From positions 6,478,501 to 6,542,500 of the forward strand of contig NZ_CP023202.1 of the NCBI RefSeq assembly GCF_000220705.2: a stretch of DNA of 64,000 nucleotides, read 5' to 3'. The notes below the pieces were generated by a model. The model was not told the DNA's origin, searched no databases, and saw nothing but the letters and a program-made list of their open reading frames with translations. A program made the translations under genes and the position numbers. Shown here piece after piece: positions 42,359 through 52,940 of the stretch. Within the stretch, counting starts at the first letter, position 1, and each line of letters begins with the position of its first letter. Source of the DNA: Streptomyces xinghaiensis S187. Its GTDB lineage: Bacteria; Actinomycetota; Actinomycetes; Streptomycetales; Streptomycetaceae.

Positions 42359-43258
42359 ATGCCGAGTCACATGGTCGTCGTGGGAATCGACGGCTCCCCG
42401 CAGAGCATGGCCGCGGCGGACTGGGCCGCCCTGGAAGCCCGGCGGACCGGCCGCCCGCTGCGCCTCGTCCACGCCTGGCACCCGCTCGCCACCGACGCCG
42501 ACCACCCCCTCCACGCCGAATCCCGCCACCGCTGGGTGGAGAACCGGCTGAGCGCGGTCCACCAGACGCTCGCCGGGCGCTTCCCCGGTCTGCGGATCGA
42601 GGTCGAGCGGGTCGCGGAAGCGCCCGTGAAGGTGCTCCTCGCGGAGGAGGCGGAGCTGCTCGTCCTCGGCTCCCGCGGACTGTCCGGGATGTCGGGGCAT
42701 CTGCTGGGCTCCGTGAGCCTGTCCGTCATCGCCCGCACGGCGCGGCCGGTGGTGCTGGTTCGGGACGGGTTCGACGGGCGGGCGGAGGAGCCCGGCACCG
42801 TCGTCCTCGGGCTCGACCTGCGCCACTACGGCACCGCGCCCATCGACTTCGCCTTCCGCGCGGCGGCGGCCCGGGGCGCGGCACTCCGCGTCGTCCACGC
42901 CTGGAACCCGAAGCTTGTCTACGGTTACGCCTCGGCCCCGCTGGACGAGGAGCTGACCGCGGAGCTCCAGGAGCGGGAGGAACGCTCCCTGACCGGGGTT
43001 CTCGCGCCGTGGCGCGCCACGTACCCGGAGGTCGCCGTCACGGGGCGGGTGACGGCCGGGTCCGCGGGCCGGGTGCTGATCGAGGCCGCCGGCGGCGCCG
43101 GCCTGCTGGTCACCGGACACCAGCTCGACCACCCCGGGCACAGTTCGCGCATCGGCCACGTCACCCACGGAGTCCTGCACCATGCCGCCTGCCCGGTGGC
43201 CGTCGTCCCCCACGACGGTGAGCCGGACGGCGACCGGCACGGCGGCCCCGCGGCCTGA
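42359..43258 (+). CDS. Universal stress protein, tandem UspA domains
   Basis: The protein is 299 aa, with ATG at 42359 after AGGAGGAGGG. First domain: MVVVGIDGSPQSMAAADWAA, with the ATP motif VLGSRGLSGMSGHLLGSVS. The second domain has TVVLGLDLRHYGTAPIDFAF; its motif is altered to VTGHQLDHPGHSSRIGHVTH, where the Gly spacing is still recognisable. The C-terminal tail is acidic and His-containing. The island palindrome at 42135 is upstream. Confidence 0.93.
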   Translation: MPSHMVVVGIDGSPQSMAAADWAALEARRTGRPLRLVHAWHPLATDADHPLHAESRHRWVENRLSAVHQTLAGRFPGLRIEVERVAEAPVKVLLAEEAELLVLGSRGLSGMSGHLLGSVSLSVIARTARPVVLVRDGFDGRAEEPGTVVLGLDLRHYGTAPIDFAFRAAAARGAALRVVHAWNPKLVYGYASAPLDEELTAELQEREERSLTGVLAPWRATYPEVAVTGRVTAGSAGRVLIEAAGGAGLLVTGHQLDHPGHSSRIGHVTHGVLHHAACPVAVVPHDGEPDGDRHGGPAA

Positions 43259-43348
43259 CGGGCGGCCCGGGGACGACGGACCGGTCGGCGGACCGGAACC
43301 CGCCGCCCTTCGGCGCGGCCGCCCACCGGACGCACACGACGCCCCGTA

Positions 43349-43381
43349 GGCGGCCCTCAGGTGGCTCTCAGGCGGCCCTCA
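43349..43381. repeat. Three 11-bp tandem repeats at the nitroreductase stop
   Basis: The unit GGCGGCCCTCA occurs three times (the middle copy reads GGTGGCTCTCA). Each unit gives TGA on the minus strand. Because 11 is not a multiple of three, the three stops fall in all three frames. The first copy includes the real stop codon of the nitroreductase gene. Confidence 0.85.
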
Positions 43382-44455
43382 GGCGAGGTCGAGAACCTCC
43401 TCCACCGGGCGGCGCGGGGTCCGCGGGCCGGCCGGGCCGTAGCCGAGGCGGATCACCATCTGCACCACGCCCATGGACGTCTGAGGGTCCCGCACGAGCC
43501 AGCGCAGATCGGGCCACTCCAGGGCCTGCGAGGTCAGGGACGAGGCCAGCCCCTCCCGGGTGGCCAGCAGCAGGACGCGCTCCATGGCCTGGCCCGCCCG
43601 CAGCCAGTCGGCGGGACGGTCCTCCGCCGTGCCGAGCAGGGCCAGCTGCGGAGCGGTCTCGAACACGGCCTTCTCCCGGTCGGGCGGGGCGTCACGGCCC
43701 GCGAAATCGCGGACCGCGGCCCGCCCGCCGTACGGGCGCGGCCCGAAGGCGTAGTCCGGGACGCCGTCACCGGCCCGCGCGGAGACGTCGGCACCGGTGC
43801 GGATCCAGCGTTCGAGTTCGGCGCGGAGGCCGGGGTCCGTCCCGGAGCGGCCCTCGGCGTCCTGGACGAGGGAGAGCACCGACCGCAGATGCCAGATGCC
43901 GGGGAAGACGAGGTCGGCCCCTTCGGCACGGGCGGCCTCCGCCAGCCGGGCCCTGAGATCCTCCGGGACGCGCCGGTCGGCGAACGGGGAACGGCTGGTG
44001 TGCCGGAGCGGAATGGCGGGCCGCAGCTCCGCCAGGCCGCCGGGGCCGGCCCCCGGCCGTTCCGCACCTGGCGGCTCCGCGGAGGGCTCCTCCGGGCCGT
44101 CCGCCGGCGGGCTGTCGCGTTCGTCCGGGCCGGTGCCGTCCGTCCCGGTCAGGTGCACGGAAGCCAGCAGGCCGGGGTCGGACGGGTCCGGCAGCAGCCG
44201 GACCTCGGGCCGCAGCCCCTCACCGGCCGCCGCCACCCGGAGGTTGAACAGCGCGGCGCCGCAGCCGATGTGCAGCGCCCGGTGCTCCGGGTCGGCGCGC
44301 GGCATGGCCCGTTCCGGGTCCCGGCGCAGCTCGACGGTGCGGCTTCCGGGGCGGTGGCGGAACCGCCAGGGCTGCGCGTTGTGCATGGACGGCGCGGCCG
44401 TGGCCTCGCGGACCAGGTCCGTGACGAGTGTGGTGTCGAGCGGTCGCACTGGCAT
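43379..44455 (-). CDS. Acg-family nitroreductase-like protein
   Basis: The protein is 358 aa from the ATG at 44455. The N-terminus has the nitroreductase start ATAAPSMHNAQPWRFR, and the second half continues with IPLRHTSRSPFADRRVPEDL and RAGQAMERVLLLATREGLAS. The length and the two-lobed form match the Acg/Rv2032 family, the DosR-regulated proteins of mycobacteria in which FMN may be sequestered. A Pro/Glu/Ala-rich insert (ERDSPPADGPEEPSAEPPGA) lies near residue 120. It probably functions in redox or flavin storage during hypoxia. That is inference from the family. Confidence 0.9.
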   Translation of the reverse strand: MPVRPLDTTLVTDLVREATAAPSMHNAQPWRFRHRPGSRTVELRRDPERAMPRADPEHRALHIGCGAALFNLRVAAAGEGLRPEVRLLPDPSDPGLLASVHLTGTDGTGPDERDSPPADGPEEPSAEPPGAERPGAGPGGLAELRPAIPLRHTSRSPFADRRVPEDLRARLAEAARAEGADLVFPGIWHLRSVLSLVQDAEGRSGTDPGLRAELERWIRTGADVSARAGDGVPDYAFGPRPYGGRAAVRDFAGRDAPPDREKAVFETAPQLALLGTAEDRPADWLRAGQAMERVLLLATREGLASSLTSQALEWPDLRWLVRDPQTSMGVVQMVIRLGYGPAGPRTPRRPVEEVLDLA

Positions 44456-44787
44456 ACCGCACCTCCTCGGGTGGCGTGCGGGCCCGGCCCTTCCCGCCGG
44501 TCCCCGGCCGGCGAGGGGAACGGGTCCCTCCCTTCCACGGTAGATCGCCCCGCCTCTCCCCGGACGGGGCCGCCCGCCGCGCGTGACCGGCGCGGCGGGC
44601 GGCCCGGCCGGTACCGGGCGTTCCGTGTGCTCCGTTCGTTCCCGGTGCACCGGCCGGGACACCGGCCGCGCCGCCCTCGGCAAGGACGGCGGGGACGGCA
44701 AGGACGGCGGGGACGGCAAGGACGGCGGGGACGGCGGGACCCCGGCACGGTCCTCCGGGGGCGGGCGCGCCGGGGCCCGGGCCGGCC
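44456..44787. other. Intergenic region with three 18-bp tandem repeats (44679-44732)
   Basis: The repeat unit GGCAAGGACGGCGGGGAC is present three times without a mismatch at 44679-44732, followed by a half unit. It lies between the divergent nitroreductase promoter and the 3' end of the HTH-PPOX gene. Read on the plus strand it would code GKDGGD repeats, but there is no start signal to support a gene. The nitroreductase ribosome site GAGGAGG is at the left end. Confidence 0.7.
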
Positions 44788-45462
44788 TCAGTCCGTCTCG
44801 ATGCGGCGGCCGGACAGGCGCTCGGGATCGATGAGCACCCAGAAGTCGCGCACGCCGCCCGCCCAGGGTTCCGCATGCGTGAGTTCCGCCAGACGGCCGA
44901 CCATGTCCGGCTCCGTGACGTGCCGGGCCCGCCCGACGACGAGCACGCTCCAGCCGCGGCTCATGGCGTCGTCGACCGCGTCGACCTCGAAGGCGACGCG
45001 GTGGCCCGCCGCCCGGGCGGTCGCGGTCCCGGGCGCCGTCCGGTACGCGATCCGTCCGGCCTCGACCACGTAGTTCACCGGGACGATCACCGGGTCGTCG
45101 GCGAGCGACAGGCCGATGCGCCCCACGCCGTGCGAGGAGAGCAGGGACCAGCACTCCTCGGCGTCGAGAGGCACCAGCCGGGGGTGGGCCGCGGCCCTGC
45201 TCCGGCCGGCCGGCCTGGCCGCACCGGCGCCGCGCAGCGCGTCGACGGAGGTCCCCAGCGCGCCGGCCAGCCGGGCGATGCCCGGCGCGCTGGGGTCGGC
45301 GGAGTGCTCCTCCAGATACGCCAGATAGCCCGGCGCCATACCGGCCCGGGCCGCGGCCTCCTCGCGGGTGAGCCCGAGCCGCTCGCGCTGGAGGGTGATC
45401 CGGCGCCCGATGTCACCCGGGTCCGGAGTCCTGTGGGCCTTTCCGTTCTCCGTTTCCGACAC
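44788..45462 (-). CDS. Xre HTH fused to pyridoxamine 5'-phosphate oxidase-like domain
   Basis: The protein is 224 aa. The GTG at 45462 has GGAAGG at nine bases; another GTG lies two codons upstream. Residues 18-75 are a helix-turn-helix (RRITLQRERLGLTREEAAAR, then PGYLAYLEEH). Residues 95-224 are a PPOX split-barrel (SSHGVGRIGLSLADDPVIVP, then HRVAFEVDAVDDAMSRGWSV) that should bind flavin or F420. This fusion could be a redox-sensing regulator. The paralogue at 61776-62441 has the same order and ends in a matching SGRR motif. Confidence 0.88.
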   Translation of the reverse strand: MSETENGKAHRTPDPGDIGRRITLQRERLGLTREEAAARAGMAPGYLAYLEEHSADPSAPGIARLAGALGTSVDALRGAGAARPAGRSRAAAHPRLVPLDAEECWSLLSSHGVGRIGLSLADDPVIVPVNYVVEAGRIAYRTAPGTATARAAGHRVAFEVDAVDDAMSRGWSVLVVGRARHVTEPDMVGRLAELTHAEPWAGGVRDFWVLIDPERLSGRRIETD

Positions 45463-45731
45463 GGCCACGTTCCTTCCGTCACAGCTCGGGGCTCCGTCAC
45501 CAGGTTCGCCCGGCACGCCGCCGTCCGCCCGTCCGGGACGGCCGCCCGGCCGGGGCCCGGCCCGGTCCGTTCCGGACGGCCCGGGGAAGCCGGCGGCGGT
45601 CCGGCCCGCCGCGGTGGCCGCCTCCGCCGGCCGGGCCACGGACGGGCGGACGCGGCCGGGGGTGCCGGGTCCGCCCGGTGCCCGGAGCGTGGGCGGCGGT
45701 GGTGCCGCCGGGCCGCGGGCGGACCCGCGGT

Positions 45732-46157
45732 TCAGGCGGGCCGGTCCCCGGCGGGTTCCTCCGCGGCCCGCGGACCGTCCTCGCCCGTCCCGCCGCGCCA
45801 CGGCGGCGGAGCGGCCGAACGGCGGGCGGTCCGCCGGCTGTCGAGGGCCCGCTCCATCTGGCGGCGCAGCCGGTCCTGCAGGCGGTCGGTGGCCTCCTGG
45901 CTGGTGGCCTCCCGGGCGTGGGCGACGACCAGGTCCGGGCCCACCCGGAGTTCGGCCGCGGCGGTCCAGGGGTGCTCGGCGTGGTGGGCGTTGGCCCTGG
46001 CGATCCGCACGCCGCCGGTCACCGGGGGCAGCCCCTGCCGGTCCAGCACCGCGCCGATCTTCGCCCGGAGGTACTCCAGCGCCCCCTCCTCGACGTCGCC
46101 CTCGGCGCGCACGCGCACGGCCTCGGTGCCGCGGACTCCGGTTTCCCTGGCAGTCAT
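45732..46157 (-). CDS. HPF/RaiA-like ribosome-associated stress protein
   Basis: The protein is 141 aa from the ATG at 46157. Residues 10-110 resemble the S30AE/HPF fold (GALEYLRAKIGAVLDRQGLP, with HPWTAAAELRVGPDLVVAHA and EATDRLQDRLRRQMERALD). The long HPF C-terminal dimer domain is absent and is replaced by an Arg/Pro/Gly tail. Such proteins inhibit or protect idle ribosomes. An island palindrome is 66 bp upstream of the start, a good position for regulated expression. The assignment is by pattern and is less certain than that of the neighbours. Confidence 0.72.
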   Translation of the reverse strand: MTARETGVRGTEAVRVRAEGDVEEGALEYLRAKIGAVLDRQGLPPVTGGVRIARANAHHAEHPWTAAAELRVGPDLVVAHAREATSQEATDRLQDRLRRQMERALDSRRTARRSAAPPPWRGGTGEDGPRAAEEPAGDRPA

Positions 46158-46222
46158 TCCGACCACTCCCTCGTTGCTCTTCCCGACAGCCCCAGTCTTC
46201 TGCCGGGGCTCCGCCGGACCCA

Positions 46223-46236
46223 GGGCCCATCGGTCC
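46223..46236 (-). promoter_or_regulatory. Island palindrome upstream of the HPF-like gene
   Basis: GGGCCCATCGGTCC fits GGGCC-N4-GGYCC. It is 66 bp from the HPF-like start, in a typical activator position. Confidence 0.55.
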
Positions 46237-46344
46237 CGGTACGGAGGGCCGGGAGACCTGCCGTTGATCACCTTCGTCCCGGTGCCCGCGGGGCCGTGCG
46301 GGCCGTTCACCGGCCCGCCGCCCGGGACGGCGGCTCCCACCGCC

Positions 46345-46379
46345 GGGGGCGGCACCGGCGTCCGGCCGGTGCCGCCCCC
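46345..46379 (-). terminator. 15-bp-stem terminator after the minus-strand USP gene
   Basis: GGGGGCGGCACCGGC pairs perfectly with GCCGGTGCCGCCCCC around a five-base loop, just past the USP stop codon. Confidence 0.82.
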
Positions 46380-46386
46380 GGGGCCC

Positions 46387-47253
46387 TCAGGCGTGGGGGA
46401 CGACCACGACGGGGCAGTGGGCGTGCTGGGTGGCGGCCTGGCTCACCGAGCCGAGCAGCAGCCCGGCGAAGCCGCCGCGGCCCCGCTTGCCGACGACCAG
46501 CAGCCGGGCCTCCTCACTCGCCTCGACCAGGGCCTCCCGGGCACGGCCCCGGACCAGCCGGTGCTCGACCGGCACATCCGGGTAGCGTTCCCGCCAGCCG
46601 GCCAGCGACTCGGCCAGCAGCCGCTCCTCGTCGGCCTTGAGCATCCCCGGCTCGTAGGCGTAGGGGGCCGACTCGTCCTCGGGCGGCGGCACCGGCACGC
46701 TCCACTCGGACCAGGCGTGCAGGGCGACCACACCCGTCTCCCGGGCCGCGGCCGCCTCGAACGCGAAGCCGAGCGCCGTCTCGCCCGCCGGGGAACCGTC
46801 GACACCGACCAGCACCGGCCCGGTGCCGTCCGTCCTGCCGCGGACCACCAGCACGGGGCAGTGGCTGTGCGCCGCGAGCTGCCCCGCCACCGAACCGATG
46901 AGCAGCCGGGCGAAACCGCCCAGGCCCCGGCTGCCGACCACCATCAGAGCGGCCGAGCGGGACTCCTCCTCCAGCACGGCCAGCGCCTCGCCGGTGACGA
47001 CCTCCCCGCCGGCCTCCACCTCCGGCGCGGTCGCCCGCGCCCGCTCCTCCGCCTCGGCCACGATGCGCTTCGCCTCGTACCGCAGGTCGCCCTCGACCGC
47101 CCCCAGCGGCATGTGCGTCGAGGGCCACACGAAGGCGTGCACCACCCGCAACGGGCGGTTGCGGTACGCCGCCTCCCGGGCCGCGACCTCGACGGCCTCC
47201 AGACCGGACGGTGATCCGTCCACCCCCACCACCACAGGACCGTTCCTCGCCAT
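46387..47253 (-). CDS. Universal stress protein, tandem UspA domains
   Basis: The protein is 288 aa. The start is ATG 47253; the GTG one codon upstream is also possible. Domain 1: GPVVVGVDGSPSGLEAVEVA, with VVGSRGLGGFARLLIGSVAG. Domain 2: GPVLVGVDGSPAGETALGFA, with VVGKRGRGGFAGLLLGSVSQ. Both domains keep the complete ATP-binding GxxG-N9-GS pattern, so this is the most canonical USP of the four. It is divergent from the CtpF-like ATPase, and the long region between them contains several island palindromes. Confidence 0.94.
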   Translation of the reverse strand: MARNGPVVVGVDGSPSGLEAVEVAAREAAYRNRPLRVVHAFVWPSTHMPLGAVEGDLRYEAKRIVAEAEERARATAPEVEAGGEVVTGEALAVLEEESRSAALMVVGSRGLGGFARLLIGSVAGQLAAHSHCPVLVVRGRTDGTGPVLVGVDGSPAGETALGFAFEAAAARETGVVALHAWSEWSVPVPPPEDESAPYAYEPGMLKADEERLLAESLAGWRERYPDVPVEHRLVRGRAREALVEASEEARLLVVGKRGRGGFAGLLLGSVSQAATQHAHCPVVVVPHA

Positions 47254-47861
47254 CACCGGTCACCCTCTCCACTCGCTCTGTGTCCCCGGGCCGTATGCGC
47301 AACCGCGAGGGCGTCCGCGGGCCGGCCGGGCCGCTCCGGCGGACCGGGGCGGCGCGGCCGGGCGCCGCGGCCTGTACCGGGCGGTGTCCCGGTCTCCTCC
47401 CAGCACACCACCGCGGCGGCCCGGACGGCAGGGTCCGGCGGGCCACCTGGCGGGGCCCACCGGCCCTCAGGGGTGGCGCGGCAGCCTTCGCCGCGCCAGG
47501 GGGAGGCGGCACCCGGAGGGGGCGGCGTCCGTGCGCCGGGCCCCGGCAGGAGGCCCGGGCACCCCGCCGCTCCCGCCCCGCGGCCGTTCGGCCCGGGCCC
47601 CCGCGGACCGGCCGCTCAGTGGTCCGCGGGGGGATCGGTGCGGGTCCGTACGGACCCGGGCCGGGGCGGGGCCGCCCGCCGGCCCTGCCGGCCCCGGCCT
47701 CCCTCCCTGCCTCCCACGATGTGGCCCCGCACCCCCGGCGGCAACCGCGCGGGTGATCCGGACAGCGGCCCGCCGGCCCGTGCCGCACAAGGGCCCACGG
47801 GCCCCGCCCGTACCCCGTAGGCCCTGTTGCAGCGCCTGTCCGTTGCGGGAAGGCTGCGAGC
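47254..47861. promoter_or_regulatory. 608-bp divergent region with four palindromic boxes
   Basis: Boxes are 47453-47466 (GGGCCCACCGGCCC), 47581-47594 (CGGCCGTTCGGCCC, one arm imperfect), 47642-47657 (GGGTCCGTACGGACCC, a perfect 16-bp palindrome) and 47791-47804 (GGGCCCACGGGCCC). The last is 57 bp before the ATPase start. I see no gene in this stretch. It probably controls the USP and the ATPase together. Confidence 0.6.
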
Positions 47862-50615
<2,754 letters not shown>

Positions 50616-50760
50616 GACGGCCCGTCGGGTGCCCGGGTGGTCGGGTGCCCGGGGTGCCCGCCCGAACGGCGGGGCGCGGCCGGGCGGCCGGGGCGAGGTC
50701 ATGGGGCCGTACCGGCGGCGGGCCGGCCTACGGGCGAGCGGCCGTGCCGGCCCCGGCCCG

Positions 50761-51438
50761 TCAGACGAGCGGGCCCTCCCGGACCGGCCCCGCGCCGTTG
50801 TGGTCGATGTGCTCGCGTACGCCCACCACGCCGTCCACCCCCCGGCACAGCCGGACGAGGACCGGCACCAGCCGCCGCGACGGCACCGTGCCGCCCAGCA
50901 GGACCTGGCCGTCCGTCACCTCGGCCGTCACCCCCCGGGCGGCGTCCCCGACGGTCTCCGCCAGGATGTCGTGGAGGATCTCCGCGCGGATCGCCTCGTC
51001 GGTGCGGAGGAAGACCCGCAGCAGGTCGCGGCGGCTGATGATGCCCAGGAGCCGGTCGGAGGCGTCCACGACGGGGAGCCGTTTGATGCCGTGGATCTCC
51101 ATCAGCCGCGCCGCCTCCACGACCGTCCAGTCCGGGCGGACGCACACGGCGGGCGCCGACATGACCTCCTCGGCCCGGGCGCCCTCCGCCTTGGCGCGCT
51201 CCCAGGCCTCCAGATGCGGCATGGGGGAGACGCGGTCCCCGGTCTCCAGCCGGTCGGTGGCCTTCCGCAGCAGGTCGTTCTCGGAGACGACACCGACCGG
51301 GCGGCCCGCGGCGTCGACGACCGGCACGGCGGTGACCCGGCGTTCGGCGAGCAGCCCGGCGAGTTCCTTGAACGGGGTGTCCGGCCGGACGGACACGACC
51401 TCCCGGGTCATCAGTTCTCCGACCGTGCGGTGGCGCAT
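50761..51438 (-). CDS. CBS-pair protein with C-terminal BON domain
   Basis: The protein is 225 aa from the ATG at 51438. CBS 1: VTAVPVVDAAGRPVGVVSEN (with VGELMTREVVSVRPDTPFKE before it). CBS 2: IKRLPVVDASDRLLGIISRR. BON: VTDGQVLLGGTVPSRRLVPV. It is the paralogue of the protein at 32428-33231 but lacks the long Gly/Ala linker. It probably senses adenylate or NAD state and is associated with membrane partners. It lies downstream of the TrkA/ATPase operon on the same strand but 189 bp away, so it may have its own promoter. Confidence 0.92.
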   Translation of the reverse strand: MRHRTVGELMTREVVSVRPDTPFKELAGLLAERRVTAVPVVDAAGRPVGVVSENDLLRKATDRLETGDRVSPMPHLEAWERAKAEGARAEEVMSAPAVCVRPDWTVVEAARLMEIHGIKRLPVVDASDRLLGIISRRDLLRVFLRTDEAIRAEILHDILAETVGDAARGVTAEVTDGQVLLGGTVPSRRLVPVLVRLCRGVDGVVGVREHIDHNGAGPVREGPLV

Positions 51439-51627
51439 CGTCCCGCTCCTCTCTCCGCCCGTCCGCTCAGCCGTCCGCCGTGTGGCCGGGGCCCCGCGGC
51501 GGCGTCCGGCCGGCTGCCCGCCGGGACCCGCTACCAGAACAGCACCGCCCCGCACCGTCCGCCAGCGGGACTCCGCCGACGGGACGGAGGCCGGAACACC
51601 GGGCGGACCTCGCCGGCTCCCCGGGTG

Positions 51628-52284
51628 TCACTGGACGGCCGAGCGGATCTCCTGCTCGGTGGCGGTGTGGGAGACGAGGAAGAGGATGTCCCCCGGCCGC
51701 AGCGGCAGGTCGCGGGTGGGGAACACCGGTTCGCCGTCGCGGATGACGGCGGCGACGAGCGTGCCGGCGGGGAGCCGCAGGTCGTCGATCCGGCGGCCGT
51801 CCGCGCGGGAACCGGCGGAGACCAGCGTCTCGATGACGCCGACCCCGGTCTGCCCCAGCCGGAGCAGGGACACGGTGTCCACCGCCCCGGCGACCTCCTC
51901 GACCAGGGCGACCAGCGGCATGTCGGCGGGCACCGCGATGTCCACGCCCCAGTGCTCGTCGAACAGCCAGGTGTTCTCGGGGTCGTTGACGCGGGCGGCG
52001 ACCCGGGGGACGGCGAACCGTGTCTTGGCGAGATGGCTGATGACGAGGTTGTCCTCGTCCCGGTCGGTGGCGGCGACGAGGACGTCGGCGGTGAGGACCC
52101 CGGCGTGTTCGAGCACCGCGGGCTCGCAGGCATCCCCGGGGACGAAATCCGGGCCCGCCCCGCCCGCCGGGCCGGCGGGCCGCCGCTCGTCCAGGTCGAC
52201 GAGGGTGACGTCGTGCTGCTCGGCGGTGAGGACCCGCGCGATCCGGCTGCCCAGCCGCCCGGCGCCCGCGATGATCGCTCTCAT
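51628..52284 (-). CDS. TrkA-type NAD-binding and RCK_C domain protein
   Basis: The protein is 218 aa. The Rossmann motif is IIAGAGRLGSRIARVLTAEQ (GxGxxG), followed by the acidic VTLVDLDERRP. The RCK_C (TrkA-C) domain is at the C-terminus (LRLPAGTLVAAVIRDGEPVF, then LRPGDILFLVS). TrkA/KtrA proteins gate K+ transporters according to NAD(H), ATP or c-di-AMP. This is the third gene of an operon: ATPase, TrkA, TrkA, joined by four-base ATGA overlaps. No Trk/Ktr channel gene is present. Confidence 0.92.
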   Translation of the reverse strand: MRAIIAGAGRLGSRIARVLTAEQHDVTLVDLDERRPAGPAGGAGPDFVPGDACEPAVLEHAGVLTADVLVAATDRDEDNLVISHLAKTRFAVPRVAARVNDPENTWLFDEHWGVDIAVPADMPLVALVEEVAGAVDTVSLLRLGQTGVGVIETLVSAGSRADGRRIDDLRLPAGTLVAAVIRDGEPVFPTRDLPLRPGDILFLVSHTATEQEIRSAVQ

Positions 52285-52940
52285 GTGCCCAGCTCCTTAC
52301 CGAGGAAGCCGCGCAGCGTGCCGAGAGCGGTGGCGGCGACGGCGAAGGTGACGACATCGGACGGTTCGGCCGCGGTGTTGTGGGCGGGGACGAGGGAATG
52401 GCCGCCCCGGGTCACCTCCACCACCCGGATCTCCCCGTCCACGTCGAACTCCGCCAGCCGCCGCCCGGTGAGGTAGCCGGGCAGCTCGGAACGGACGAGC
52501 AGGGTCTCGCCGTTGCCGAAGGCCAGTTCGGGGTCGAGGTGGCGGTGGAGCAGTGTCCGGTGGATCTGCTGGACGGTCCAGCGGATGGCGGCCACGGTGG
52601 GGATGCCGAAGCCGCGGTACAGCTCCTTGCGGTGCGGGTCGTGGAGGCGGGCGACGACGACGGGGACCCGGTAGGTCTCCTTGGCCGTGCGTGCGCTGAC
52701 CAGGTTCCGGTTGTCACCGGAGGTCAGGGCGACGAACGCGTCGGCGTGCTCGATCCCGGCCGCCTCCAGCGCCGTACGGCTGAAGCCGCTGCCGGAGTGG
52801 AAGGCGCCGGAGAAGCCGGCGGGCAGCAGCCGCCGGGCCCCGGGGAGCGGGTCGATGATCCGTACGTCGTGGCCCTCGGCGGCGAGTTGCGCGGCGAGCG
52901 CGGAGCCCGTCCGGCCGCAGCCCGCGATGATCACTCTCAT
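52281..52940 (-). CDS. TrkA-type NAD-binding domain protein
   Basis: The protein is 219 aa from the ATG at 52940, overlapping the ATPase stop by four bases. The Rossmann motif is IIAGCGRTGSALAAQLAAEG with VRIIDPLPGARRLLP after it, and LTSGDNRNLVSARTAKETYR is the following helix. The C-terminal RCK_C-like part is LLVRSELPGYLTGRRLAEFD. Together with the next gene it may form a hetero-oligomeric regulatory ring. Coupling to a P-type ATPase instead of a K+ channel is the striking feature. Confidence 0.92.
   Translation of the reverse strand: MRVIIAGCGRTGSALAAQLAAEGHDVRIIDPLPGARRLLPAGFSGAFHSGSGFSRTALEAAGIEHADAFVALTSGDNRNLVSARTAKETYRVPVVVARLHDPHRKELYRGFGIPTVAAIRWTVQQIHRTLLHRHLDPELAFGNGETLLVRSELPGYLTGRRLAEFDVDGEIRVVEVTRGGHSLVPAHNTAAEPSDVVTFAVAATALGTLRGFLGKELGT

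Noticed and set aside
44583..44834. Collagen-like GKDGGD peptide on the plus strand
   Set aside because: It comes only from the 18-bp DNA repeat; there is no start signal or codon-bias support.
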